Source: a virus. Taken from it: a stretch of DNA of 60,648 nucleotides. Position 1 is the stretch's first letter. Each line of letters begins with the position of its first letter. A program made the translations under genes and the position numbers. The notes beneath the pieces were generated by a model. It did no database searches. It was not told where the DNA came from and saw only the letters and a list, made by a program, of their open reading frames with translations. Of this stretch, positions 7,485 through 16,210 are shown piece after piece. Location: IMG/VR virus record IMGVR_UViG_3300022602_000101, positions 1 through 60,648 of that record. One strand, 5' to 3'.

Positions 7485-9926
7485 ATGGCTTCTACAGCAC
7501 CTCAAGATACCACCCTACCTCCAAACAAGTATCCCAATGTTTCGGGTGTTGTTACTATTGAGGCACCACCAGTAACAGGGCAAAGACCCAATTTAAAGCT
7601 CGATACTGACGCAAGGAGTATCAGGACCACAGATCAGGCATGGAACCTCTGTAAATCAACAGAATCGGCCAATAAAACAAGGTCCCAACGTGCCACAATG
7701 ATGGAGTTAGAGTACTCAGGTCAGGCACCATTCTCACAAGCTGAACAGATAGAAAAAGCTAATAGCTGGCAGTCCAATACAAATACAGGTATTCTTGCTG
7801 GTATTGTTGATCGCAAGACACTGCGTTTTGTTAATGCCATTACATCTCAGATTTATCTAACTCGTTCATCACTTCCAACAACATGGCCTGACTGGAAGAA
7901 GAAAAGTGATCTTTTCGACATACATACAACCCGTATGATACAGGGTTGGAAGAAGTACTCAACATTTGTGCCAGCATTAGCACGTGAAACAGTACTGCAT
8001 GGTTATGCCTTTTCTGACTTTTTAGACCCTTATACATGGACCCCTCGTATGTTTAAACAGGACGTGGCATACGTACCTGATGAGGCTACACAGTATGCTG
8101 ATGAGCTACAGTTCCATGTAATTAAACAGGATTTCTTGCTTCATGAGTTCATTGATATGATCAAGGATGAAAAAGAAGCTGAAGAAATGGGCTTCAACAT
8201 GCAAAATTGTATTGAAGCATGTAATATGTCTGAGGTTAAGAATCCTCGTGAAGACATGATGGTTACGGAGTTCCGTAAATTTGCTGAATTTATTAGTGAT
8301 GGTGTGCTTGGTTTAACGTATTCAGTATCTGGTCCACGTGTTATTAAGACATACTTATTGTGGAACAGGGAATACGATGGAAAAGTGTCATTTTGGATAC
8401 TGCTGAGAGATAATGGCAAGTTGCTACGATTCTCTGAGAAGATATATCCAAGCATGAATGATGTGGTGACGCTGTTCAGTTTCCAACCAGGGAACGGACA
8501 CCTGCACTCCAGTAAGGGCATTGGTCGTATGATCATTGGCTCTGTCCGAATTGCTGAACGCATTCGTAATAAGATGGTCGATAACATCCACATGTCATCT
8601 TTAGTTATTCTCAAGGCCGACTCAGCAGCTCGCAATAAACTGCAACCAGTCGTTCATGCTCCATTTGTTGTTATTGATAAGAGCATTGAAGTCGAACAAC
8701 AGAGATTCTCTGCAGATGGTGAAATGTATGCAGCACTTGATCAACGCTTGACCAATTACATGGAACAAGCAGCTGGTGCTTACATCACACCTAATACAGG
8801 TGAAGGTGGTCAGCCAATCACAGCAACAGAAGCCTCACAAGATGCACAACGTGAGCAAGAGAACATGGACATTACTGAAACACGCTGGAGAGATCAATTC
8901 TCCCAATTGGTTCAGACCATGCAAATGCGTGCATTCTCAGACGATAATATCGATGCTGCAAAGAGATACTTTAAAGAGCTAACAACACAGTTTGTAAATC
9001 AAGATAATCTTGAACCATCTGATGTAGAAAAGACGATTAACAAACTTATTGGTAATAATGATGAATCCAATATGCCAATTCGCACATTGGTTAATATGTT
9101 CATTGATGGTTTATCAGAAACAGAAATCAAATCACTACGTGCTGCACCAACATCAGGCTATGCTCATACAGATGACGCAATTGTAGCTCAAGGTGTGTTA
9201 GCAGTTGGCAAAATGTATCAAGGTAATCCTAACATTAACCAAACAGAGCTTATTAAGCGCAATGTTGAGGCTCTTGCTGGTCCAGACGTGGCTAAAGCCT
9301 TGGTTATTGATATGCCAGATCAAACAATTACTGCAGAAGCTACACGTATGCAGTTAAGTGAAATTACCACAATGAAAGCTTTACAGCTTCCTGTGCCAAT
9401 TTCACCAAGAGATAACCACTTAGCACACGCTACAGTCTGTATGCAGGCTCTAATGCAAGCAGGACAGGCATTAAGTAACATGGCTACAATGGAACAAGCA
9501 TTCAAACCTACTGAATTACTGGTAAATCACTTTGGTGATCACTTACAAGCATACTTAGCTCAAGGTAATCCAAGTCAGAACCCACAATTCAAGGAAATGA
9601 ATGAGTTTTACAAGAGATTCAAGGCTCAGTTTGCTCAAGCTGTACAGATTCATGCACAACAAGCAATGGCTGCACAGGCAGTACAAGCTGGTGCATCACC
9701 TGATGATGTACATGCAATACAATCTGCACCATTACCACCAGTACCACCTAATGTAACACAGGGTGTTAGTGCACCACCAAAAGGTATGCATGGTGGGGTA
9801 AAAGAGGGTGGCCCTGATGTTAAATCAATACAGTCTGGTTTAGCACAAGCTGCTGGACAAAATGCTCCAAATGAGATTGAACAGAGACAGAAGAGGGCTT
9901 ACTACAGGCCACCAGGGGTTGAATAA
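7485..9926 (+). CDS. Portal (head-tail connector) protein
   Basis: 813 residues, the size of portal proteins in large-portal podovirus groups. The first 500 residues read as the clip/stem/wing core. They include a long charged helical stretch, the segment GKGIGRMIIGSVRIAERIRNK (about residues 345-365), typical of portals, and the stem-like EGGQPITATEASQDAQREQE with the following helix. The C-terminal 200 residues are Gln/Ala-rich helices (barrel-like), ending in a Pro-rich tail. It would form the dodecameric ring at the packaging vertex. The context fits: downstream of the large terminase, upstream of the scaffold-like gene. Confidence 0.8.
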   Translation: MASTAPQDTTLPPNKYPNVSGVVTIEAPPVTGQRPNLKLDTDARSIRTTDQAWNLCKSTESANKTRSQRATMMELEYSGQAPFSQAEQIEKANSWQSNTNTGILAGIVDRKTLRFVNAITSQIYLTRSSLPTTWPDWKKKSDLFDIHTTRMIQGWKKYSTFVPALARETVLHGYAFSDFLDPYTWTPRMFKQDVAYVPDEATQYADELQFHVIKQDFLLHEFIDMIKDEKEAEEMGFNMQNCIEACNMSEVKNPREDMMVTEFRKFAEFISDGVLGLTYSVSGPRVIKTYLLWNREYDGKVSFWILLRDNGKLLRFSEKIYPSMNDVVTLFSFQPGNGHLHSSKGIGRMIIGSVRIAERIRNKMVDNIHMSSLVILKADSAARNKLQPVVHAPFVVIDKSIEVEQQRFSADGEMYAALDQRLTNYMEQAAGAYITPNTGEGGQPITATEASQDAQREQENMDITETRWRDQFSQLVQTMQMRAFSDDNIDAAKRYFKELTTQFVNQDNLEPSDVEKTINKLIGNNDESNMPIRTLVNMFIDGLSETEIKSLRAAPTSGYAHTDDAIVAQGVLAVGKMYQGNPNINQTELIKRNVEALAGPDVAKALVIDMPDQTITAEATRMQLSEITTMKALQLPVPISPRDNHLAHATVCMQALMQAGQALSNMATMEQAFKPTELLVNHFGDHLQAYLAQGNPSQNPQFKEMNEFYKRFKAQFAQAVQIHAQQAMAAQAVQAGASPDDVHAIQSAPLPPVPPNVTQGVSAPPKGMHGGVKEGGPDVKSIQSGLAQAAGQNAPNEIEQRQKRAYYRPPGVE

Positions 9927-9934
9927 TAACGACA

Positions 9935-10204
9935 ATGAGCAATAAATACGTTCTTAATGATGGCTTCAAACTAGAGGTCATCAAAATGCTAGATACTGTA
10001 CCATTTAAGGAACTACTAGCAGTGGTAAAAGCACGTACACCTGAGTATGCAGGCAGTACATCTGATATTCATGTAATAGCAGCACAAGCAAAGCTACGTG
10101 AGGGCTATGAATTGGCTATTGATAACCTGCTAAACATTGTACATGAAGAAGCTTTTGAGCCAAAGCTTGACCAAGAGCAGATACTATTGAGTCCAGAGGA
10201 CTGA
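9935..10204 (+). CDS. Hypothetical protein between portal and scaffold
   Basis: 89 residues, mostly helical and acidic. The middle has the look of a short structural helix pair (ELLAVVKARTPEYAG, AKLREGYELAIDNLLNIV). No family was recognised. A small head-completion or scaffold-associated role would fit the location; this is inference. Confidence 0.5.
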   Translation: MSNKYVLNDGFKLEVIKMLDTVPFKELLAVVKARTPEYAGSTSDIHVIAAQAKLREGYELAIDNLLNIVHEEAFEPKLDQEQILLSPED

Positions 10205-10215
10205 TATAATTAAAA

Positions 10216-10227
10216 TTAGGCTTGACG
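10216..10227 (+). promoter_or_regulatory. TTAGGCTTGACG element before the scaffold gene
   Basis: This is a one-base variant of the TTAGGCATGAC repeat that contains a good -35 (TTGACG, 10222-10227). A -10 at the usual spacing is poor (GATTGT, 10245-10250). A perfect TATAAT (10258-10263) lies only two bases before the ATG at 10266 and is too far from this -35. A phage-specific promoter form is possible. Confidence 0.35.
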
Positions 10228-10265
10228 TTATATTAAACAAATTAGATTGTTTGTCCATATAATTT

Positions 10266-11675
10266 ATGGATACACAAGACGTTGAAAACGAGCCATTAGT
10301 TGAAAACGAAGTAGTACAGCAAGAGCCACAAGTTGAACTTAGTGAACAAGCGACACCAGAAGAGCTAGGTGTTGGCAAAGTGCAGGCTAATGAACCATTT
10401 AGCCCAATTGATTGGGATAGCAACATTGACAAGATACAAAATGACATTGTTGCTAAGAAACAAAAAGACGAAATAGCAGCAGAAAATGCTAAAGAAGAAG
10501 CTGGCATCAAAGATGATGAGCCAGAAACTAAACCTGCAGAAGAATCAAAAGAGAAAATCAAAGATGAGCAACCAAAAGAAGCCAAAGTTGAGCCAGTCAA
10601 AGAAGAGGTTAAAGAGCCAACCAAGGCAGAAGAAATTGCTGAGATTGCAGAGCTTGAAAAAAAGATCGATCCACATTCCTCACCAAAAACCAAAAAGCTT
10701 TTTAATGAGGTTAAAGGAATCGCTGCAAAAGAACGTGCAGAACGTGAAAAGATTGCTAATGAACTTAAAGCAGCACGTGAAGAGCTAGAGAAAACAAAAA
10801 CAAATGCAGTACCAAAAGAACTGCAAGATGAGCTACAACAGTTACGTGACAAAGTTCGTCAGTTTGATGCAAATGCTGATCCAGCAATTATCAACAAGTA
10901 TGACAATGTTATCACAAGTAACAATGATAGCATTATTAAAACACTTACTGATGCAGGATTGCCACAAGAGCATGCAGAGCGCTTAAAGAAGAGTGGTGTT
11001 ACATTAGCTAATCTAAAACCATATCTTGATACATTAGAAACAGGTAAAGGTGCTGATGGTAAGCAATATGATGCTGATCCTGATACAGCTGAAGCTATTC
11101 GTGAGCGTTTACGTGAAAACATGCGTCTTGGTAAAGACAAGGAACGTGAAATCACTGATTGGCGCAATAATTACGAGCAACGTACTAAAGCACAAGAAGA
11201 GCAACAAAAGGCATCAGTAACTGAAGCAGAAAAACGTCTAGCAAATGAATTTCAAACGCATGTTAGCAAATGGGACTTCTTAAAGAAACCAGCTGATGTG
11301 CTTGATACAGATGCACCAGCAATACGTAAGCAAAAAGAAACAGCTATCAAAGAGTTTAATGAAGTTGCACTTAAGTATGGTGAAACAATCAAGAAGGAAA
11401 CAGCTACAGCACTTGATGCACAAATAGCAGCACGTACTGGTATCTTGTATCGTGATCATATTGCACCAAAATTAGCTAATCAGTTGCAGAATGCTAATAA
11501 GGAAATTGAGACACTAAGAGCACAGATCAATAACATGAAGAAAGCTGGCTCAGTATCAAAGACAATTGGAACATCAAAACCAGCAGCAGCACCTAAGAAA
11601 GAAATAAATATGGGTGATGGTTTTGAAGACCTAATTGATGCAGCAGCAGCAGAAGCATTTAACAACAAAGGTTAA
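10266..11675 (+). CDS. Scaffold-like coiled-coil protein
   Basis: 469 residues, extremely rich in Glu, Lys and Ala. The first 130 residues are disordered and acidic (repeated EVKEP, KEEAKV-type segments). Then come long heptad-patterned helices (AKERAEREKIANELKAAREE, DELQQLRDKVRQFD) and a C-terminal GDGFEDLIDAAAAEAFN helix. This composition, and the position right after the portal, fits a capsid-assembly scaffold. Unusually, the probable capsid gene is not next in line but 24 kb away on the other strand. Confidence 0.65.
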   Translation: MDTQDVENEPLVENEVVQQEPQVELSEQATPEELGVGKVQANEPFSPIDWDSNIDKIQNDIVAKKQKDEIAAENAKEEAGIKDDEPETKPAEESKEKIKDEQPKEAKVEPVKEEVKEPTKAEEIAEIAELEKKIDPHSSPKTKKLFNEVKGIAAKERAEREKIANELKAAREELEKTKTNAVPKELQDELQQLRDKVRQFDANADPAIINKYDNVITSNNDSIIKTLTDAGLPQEHAERLKKSGVTLANLKPYLDTLETGKGADGKQYDADPDTAEAIRERLRENMRLGKDKEREITDWRNNYEQRTKAQEEQQKASVTEAEKRLANEFQTHVSKWDFLKKPADVLDTDAPAIRKQKETAIKEFNEVALKYGETIKKETATALDAQIAARTGILYRDHIAPKLANQLQNANKEIETLRAQINNMKKAGSVSKTIGTSKPAAAPKKEINMGDGFEDLIDAAAAEAFNNKG

Positions 11676-12634
11676 TGAGTCTAGACATCAAGAAAGCAGT
11701 AAATGATTTCGTAAACAAATACGGACTTCAGGAATCTGCTGCAATCACAGGCAAATCAGCTAGCACTGTTGCTACATGGAGCCAAAGCAAAAATGTTCCA
11801 TTTGATGCATTACAAGCTATGCTTGAAAAGGAACCAGATATGTTTTTTGGTCATGCAGCACAAGAACCAGAAACATTGGCTCCTTATGAATTTCCTGCTG
11901 GAAAACGTGTGGCAATACTAATGCCTTCAATTCGACCAATACACATTGGTGTATTGAAAGCAATTACCACATTGTATGAGAAAGATAAGATGCAGTTTTA
12001 TACTGTAGCTGACAACTCATATGTGCGTTCAAGGAACAACTGTGCTCAATGGTTCCTTGATAGCAATTGTGATTACTCATTTTGGATAGATGATGACACA
12101 GTTTTGCCACATGGTGATGTTAACTATTACCGCACATTGGCTGAAAATCCTACATTTCCAGTTGGTTTCATTAACATTAATCCAATAGCACGTTTAATGC
12201 AGACCAATCGTACACTTGTTGGTGGTTGCTACTTTGGTCGCAGTTCAACAGGTGTAGCACAATTTAAAGAAGCATATGCATCTAATATCGCAAATGATGC
12301 TGCACATTCAGGTCCACGTAACGCTGTTAATCCAACAGACTGGATCGGCTTTGGTTGCACTTTGGTGCACAGAAAGGTTTTCACAGATATCATCGAAAAA
12401 GTACCTAATATTGCTGTAACGAATACTGCGTATGCACAACGTTTTGGCTATAAGTACAATTTCTTTAATCACATTGATGATGAACATTCTGAGGACACAT
12501 CATTTTGTTACAGAGCAAAACAAGCTGGTCATCAAGCATATGTAGACATGGCAGTGATGCCATTACATTTGGGACCAGTCGGATACACTTACCATAACAC
12601 TAACAAGAAAAAGGCATTCGTGCCATCATACTAA
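11675..12634 (+). CDS. HTH-glycosyltransferase (GT-A-like) fusion
   Basis: 319 residues. Residues 1-50 (VNDFVNKYGLQESAAITGKS, then ASTVATWSQSKNVPFDALQ) read as a phage-repressor-type helix-turn-helix. From about residue 75 a GT-A-like domain begins (RVAILMPSIRPI), with the acidic metal/nucleotide-sugar motif WIDDDTVLP near residue 140 and a late DEHSEDTSFCYRA segment and HLG motif. Nucleotide-sugar transferases of this fold modify proteins, DNA or glycans. The DNA-binding head makes a DNA or regulatory target conceivable. It starts inside the scaffold stop and shares one base with the next glycosyltransferase. Confidence 0.65.
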   Translation: MSLDIKKAVNDFVNKYGLQESAAITGKSASTVATWSQSKNVPFDALQAMLEKEPDMFFGHAAQEPETLAPYEFPAGKRVAILMPSIRPIHIGVLKAITTLYEKDKMQFYTVADNSYVRSRNNCAQWFLDSNCDYSFWIDDDTVLPHGDVNYYRTLAENPTFPVGFININPIARLMQTNRTLVGGCYFGRSSTGVAQFKEAYASNIANDAAHSGPRNAVNPTDWIGFGCTLVHRKVFTDIIEKVPNIAVTNTAYAQRFGYKYNFFNHIDDEHSEDTSFCYRAKQAGHQAYVDMAVMPLHLGPVGYTYHNTNKKKAFVPSY

Positions 12635-14034
12635 TGACTAATAAAAAGCCAGCACGCAAATTACTAATAGTTATCAACTATTATGACGGTGATAGATTAA
12701 TGGCAAAGACGTTAGCAGAATTAATTGCTGACTTGGAACCAAAACGTAATGAGAAAGCAGACATATTGTTTTTCAGACGTTATGATGCAGAGCAAATGCC
12801 AAATCTATTAATTGATAAGATGACAGATAAGTTTGAAAAATGTAAGCAGCTAAAATGCAGACGCATGAATGCTGTGGGTTATCCATATGGTCCAAATGAG
12901 ATGTTTTATGATTTGTTGGAACGTATGAATAATCCTGAATGGCAAACAGATTACTATGCGTTCCTAAACATGGAAGCTGACTGTGTTCCACTGTCCCCTG
13001 GGTGGATTGACAGACTGCTTGAAGAGTTTGGTGAAGCATACAATGATGGCAAATTTGCAGTTGGTCATGTTGTGCCAGTCAACCCTGGTCAACACCTGAA
13101 TGGTGCTGCTCTTTACTCCAGTGATTTCTGGCAACGTGCAGGTGGCATGAACATGATTGGTGGACCAGCAGCTTCTGCCTATGACATTTATCATGCTAAC
13201 AGAATCTTACCAATAGCCAAAGATACCAATGCTATGTTAATGGATTTTAATCGTAAAACCATTAGCGAAAGTGATCTTGAAAGTATCCGCAAGAATGGTG
13301 AAAAACCAGTATTCTTACATGGTGTCAAAGATATGTCAGCATTGATTGGCATACGCAATAAGTACATCAAAGGTGGTACAGTTGATTTACCAGTTAAGTT
13401 AAAAACCATCATGACATATTTTGATGTTGATCCAGATAACAATCCTAATGCACAGCAACAAGTATTGGAACTCTGGAAAAAGACATGGACACGTTTTGGT
13501 TATAATCCAGTAGTGTTAACAGAATGGGACGCAACAAAGCATCCTGAGTATCAAGCACTCAAAGCTACATTAAAGAATCTTAAAACAGATGGTAACCGTA
13601 AGACACAGTTAGCTAAGTTTTACAGATGGTTAGCATTTGATTATTCTGGTGCAGGTTTCTACACAGAATATGATGTTTTTCCTAACTCACAGTTTACAAC
13701 CGATGATCTGCCAAAAGCTGAAGCAGTTAATTTCTTAGAAAATGGTGAAATTAGTGCGGTTACAGCTGATCGTGAAGGATTAAAGTTTCTAATAGAAGCT
13801 ATTAGAGAAAATGATTATAGTACCAATCTAAAGATGCCAACAGATAAGGAAATCATCCTTAAAGAATCTGATGCATTCTGGATCCGTAGAACCAATCTTG
13901 TTGGTGCATGGAGCATTGGTCGTTGGGCAGAAAGCCACTTGGTACATTTCTCTTACAAAGCATGTAAGAATGTATCAGGAACTGTTAACAAGATACCAAT
14001 AATTGAGCAGTACTTAAAGACTGTTAATCCTTAA
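12634..14034 (+). CDS. Putative glycosyltransferase, two-domain
   Basis: 466 residues. The N-terminal part starts with a GT-A-like strand (LLIVINYYDGDRLMAKTL) and has FLNMEADCVPLSPGW near residue 113, a DxD-type acidic motif followed by a typical GT loop. The C-terminal part (from about residue 250, LKTIMTYFDV) looks like a second transferase-like domain (RKTQLAKFYRWLAFDYSGAG), similar to DXD-sugar proteins that hold a Leu-rich helix before YTEYDVFPN. It is translationally coupled to the HTH-glycosyltransferase and converges on another glycosyltransferase with an 11-bp overlap. Confidence 0.55.
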   Translation: MTNKKPARKLLIVINYYDGDRLMAKTLAELIADLEPKRNEKADILFFRRYDAEQMPNLLIDKMTDKFEKCKQLKCRRMNAVGYPYGPNEMFYDLLERMNNPEWQTDYYAFLNMEADCVPLSPGWIDRLLEEFGEAYNDGKFAVGHVVPVNPGQHLNGAALYSSDFWQRAGGMNMIGGPAASAYDIYHANRILPIAKDTNAMLMDFNRKTISESDLESIRKNGEKPVFLHGVKDMSALIGIRNKYIKGGTVDLPVKLKTIMTYFDVDPDNNPNAQQQVLELWKKTWTRFGYNPVVLTEWDATKHPEYQALKATLKNLKTDGNRKTQLAKFYRWLAFDYSGAGFYTEYDVFPNSQFTTDDLPKAEAVNFLENGEISAVTADREGLKFLIEAIRENDYSTNLKMPTDKEIILKESDAFWIRRTNLVGAWSIGRWAESHLVHFSYKACKNVSGTVNKIPIIEQYLKTVNP

Positions 14035-14899
14035 GCATTGCTTCAATTTGTTGTCTGTATTCAGGGGTAACACCACGTCTCGACCAAAAGTAACGTATAG
14101 GGTTGATTAAATCACCCTTAACAGGGTTTGTGTCCATGTCATAGATAACTGTGTATGGACGCTCACCAATGGGTTCAAAACGGTCATTACGAGGCATTGG
14201 TTCAAGACCAAATTGTTTCCATTTTGGGTCAGCCCAAAAGGAACCAGGGGTGGGTGCCACAGTGACAATCCTATACTTGTGTGCATCAAACTTCAATATG
14301 AACGCACCCATATCAGGAAACTCTGAGAATGTCTGTGGATACTCATTTCTTTGTAATAATGTGTATGCCGTAAATGGGTAACCATGCAGATCCTCAATGT
14401 GATTCCTGAATCTGCGATACATATCAATTAAGTACACTGCTGGGTGTCTCACCATGCATTCCCATTCACAATCAAAACCAAGGTTGTTTTGTATGTTAGT
14501 GCGCCATTTGATACGATTGGTATGATGCTTAAAATCATCAAAATGCTCTCTAACAAGCAATGGTTTACCATCATGGATAAATGTCTCCATATTGAACGGT
14601 TCGCCAAATATACAGTCTGAATCAATGTGCATTACTGCCTCAGTGCCCTTGGGACACCATAAATCAGCCTCACATTTGGCTATCATGTGGTGTAGGAACT
14701 CTTTACCAGCCATGGGCAAATAATGACGCAAAGTGCAGCCATATTTGTCAGCTAACACTTGGAACATTTCCCTATCACCATATTCCACAACTAAAGTGAT
14801 TCCACTATAACCACTTCCAAACTTCTTAACTGTACGTAAAGTATACTCAGCAAACTCGTAATCCTTACGGTATGTAACCATCATTATTTCGACACGCAT
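14024..14899 (-). CDS. Putative glycosyltransferase on the opposite strand
   Basis: 291 residues. The start RVEIMMVTYRKDYEFAEYTL and the motif MHIDSDCIFGEP near residue 90 give a GT-A fold pattern with a DxD metal site, of the DUF6492-like type. A conserved-looking GYPFTAYTLLQRNEYPQTF segment follows. It lies leftward inside an otherwise rightward late region, so it is an insertion-like cargo gene. Together with its two neighbours it forms a three-gene sugar-transfer block. The acceptor is unknown; virion or DNA decoration are both possible. Confidence 0.6.
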   Translation of the reverse strand: MRVEIMMVTYRKDYEFAEYTLRTVKKFGSGYSGITLVVEYGDREMFQVLADKYGCTLRHYLPMAGKEFLHHMIAKCEADLWCPKGTEAVMHIDSDCIFGEPFNMETFIHDGKPLLVREHFDDFKHHTNRIKWRTNIQNNLGFDCEWECMVRHPAVYLIDMYRRFRNHIEDLHGYPFTAYTLLQRNEYPQTFSEFPDMGAFILKFDAHKYRIVTVAPTPGSFWADPKWKQFGLEPMPRNDRFEPIGERPYTVIYDMDTNPVKGDLINPIRYFWSRRGVTPEYRQQIEAMLKD

Positions 14900-14928
14900 G
14901 TATCCTAAGTCTATCTATCTTAATAGGA

Positions 14929-14957
14929 TTGCGCCACCGTTAACTTAACCGTATTAT
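14929..14957 (+). promoter_or_regulatory. Promoter of first fibre gene, leaderless geometry
   Basis: TTGCGC (14929-14934), 17 bp, TATTAT (14952-14957), then six bases (aaaaac) to the ATG at 14964. The transcript should start at or beside the ATG. Confidence 0.55.
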
Positions 14958-14963
14958 AAAAAC

Positions 14964-15824
14964 ATGGACAATAATTGTATAATCCCACCGACAGTTGCAT
15001 ACCTATTTAAGGGTGTTGTGGGTGCTACAGGTGTATCAGGTCCCCAAGGGCCAATAGGTCCAAATGGTGGCCCATCAGGTCCCAGTGGCCCTACTGGTCC
15101 TCTTGGCCCAACTGGAGCCACAGGAGCAGGTGTTACTGGCCCAACAGGGGCAACTGGAGCCACAGGCTTACAGGGATCAATCGGTTTAACAGGACCTACG
15201 GGTCCAATTGGTGCTACTGGTGCATATGGTCCAACAGGTCCATCTGGTTCAACTGGTGCAACTGGAGCATTAGGACCACAGGGTCCAGCTGGAACAACAG
15301 GCGCTACAGGATTAGTAGGTCATACTGGTGCCACTGGCCCAGCAGGTGGACCAACTGGTGCAACTGGCGCACAGGGTCCGACAGGTCAAACTGGCCCAGT
15401 ACCAACCATATTAGGTCAAACTAACCAGATTAATGTAACATCAACTGGTGCAGTTTATACCATTGGTTTATCAAGCAACATAACTGGACCATTATCATAT
15501 TCTGCCAACATTTTCTCAAATACCGTTAAAACAATGACTTATGGTTCAACAACCAACATTGATTTTAGCCAAGGTGACATGCAGCAAGTACAGTTAACTG
15601 GTGATGTGACATTTACTACATCAAATATTCGCCAAGGACAATCGCTGCTAATCAGAGTAACATCTGATAGTTCAACACGTAATCTTACATTCCCATCAAG
15701 TTGGTCATGGTATCCCTCAAGTGTTGGTGCGCCAACAACAATTGCTCCAACAACCTCATGTTTACTAGCATTGACGGCATGGACAACAAGTGATCTTGGC
15801 ATCTCAGCAGCATGGGCATACTAA
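14964..15824 (+). CDS. Collagen-like tail fibre or virion protein
   Basis: 286 residues. After a short leader ([17 protein letters not shown]), residues 18-148 are continuous Gly-X-Y triplets rich in Thr, Pro and Ala (GATGPTG-type). These would form a trimeric triple helix. The C-terminal 140 residues form a beta-rich head ([21 protein letters not shown] ... [20 protein letters not shown]), of a type common at the ends of phage fibres. It is the first of five collagen-like genes. The repeats keep other frames and the antisense strand open, which explains several spurious ORFs. Confidence 0.75.
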   Translation: MDNNCIIPPTVAYLFKGVVGATGVSGPQGPIGPNGGPSGPSGPTGPLGPTGATGAGVTGPTGATGATGLQGSIGLTGPTGPIGATGAYGPTGPSGSTGATGALGPQGPAGTTGATGLVGHTGATGPAGGPTGATGAQGPTGQTGPVPTILGQTNQINVTSTGAVYTIGLSSNITGPLSYSANIFSNTVKTMTYGSTTNIDFSQGDMQQVQLTGDVTFTTSNIRQGQSLLIRVTSDSSTRNLTFPSSWSWYPSSVGAPTTIAPTTSCLLALTAWTTSDLGISAAWAY

Positions 15825-15825
15825 C

Positions 15826-16188
15826 ATGAAACCATTTAATACAGCATTTGTGGGTACATTAAATGCAGCATTAATGGCTGATGTTAATACAACAACAGCA
15901 TTTGGTGATGTTATTATTTATCATGGTTCAACAGCATGTGTAAGTAATCAAGTATTTGTTACAGCTAATGGTGGTACAACACCATATACATATACATGGT
16001 CATATGTATCAGGTTCATCAACACCAGCTATTAGTAATACATCACCAGCATATGCTGTGTGGTCAGCATCATCATCAATTCCGACCACAATGAATTCAGT
16101 ATGGAATTGCACAGTAACTGATGCACATGGTAAGACAGCAGTAACACCAAATATTGCAATACAACTAATATTTGAATCTAATTTGTAA
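15826..16188 (+). CDS. Small Ig-like virion protein
   Basis: 120 residues from ATG 15826, two bases after the previous stop. The middle and end read as an Ig/PKD-like beta sandwich: [15 protein letters not shown], then [14 protein letters not shown] with the conserved tryptophans and an asparagine-rich loop, ending in IAIQLIFES. Ig-like domains decorate phage tails and capsids and bind surfaces weakly. Here it is placed between two fibre genes. Confidence 0.6.
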   Translation: MKPFNTAFVGTLNAALMADVNTTTAFGDVIIYHGSTACVSNQVFVTANGGTTPYTYTWSYVSGSSTPAISNTSPAYAVWSASSSIPTTMNSVWNCTVTDAHGKTAVTPNIAIQLIFESNL

Positions 16189-16210
16189 ACTTTGGAAACT
16201 CTTTGTCCGC

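Noticed and set aside
14954-15163. Antisense open frame rich in Pro-Val-Ala (and similar ones at 18941-19261, 19622-19819, 20920-21219, 37181-37555, 38156-38503, 39176-39826)
   Set aside because: They are mirror images of the collagen Gly-X-Y repeats; no start signal or neighbour supports them.
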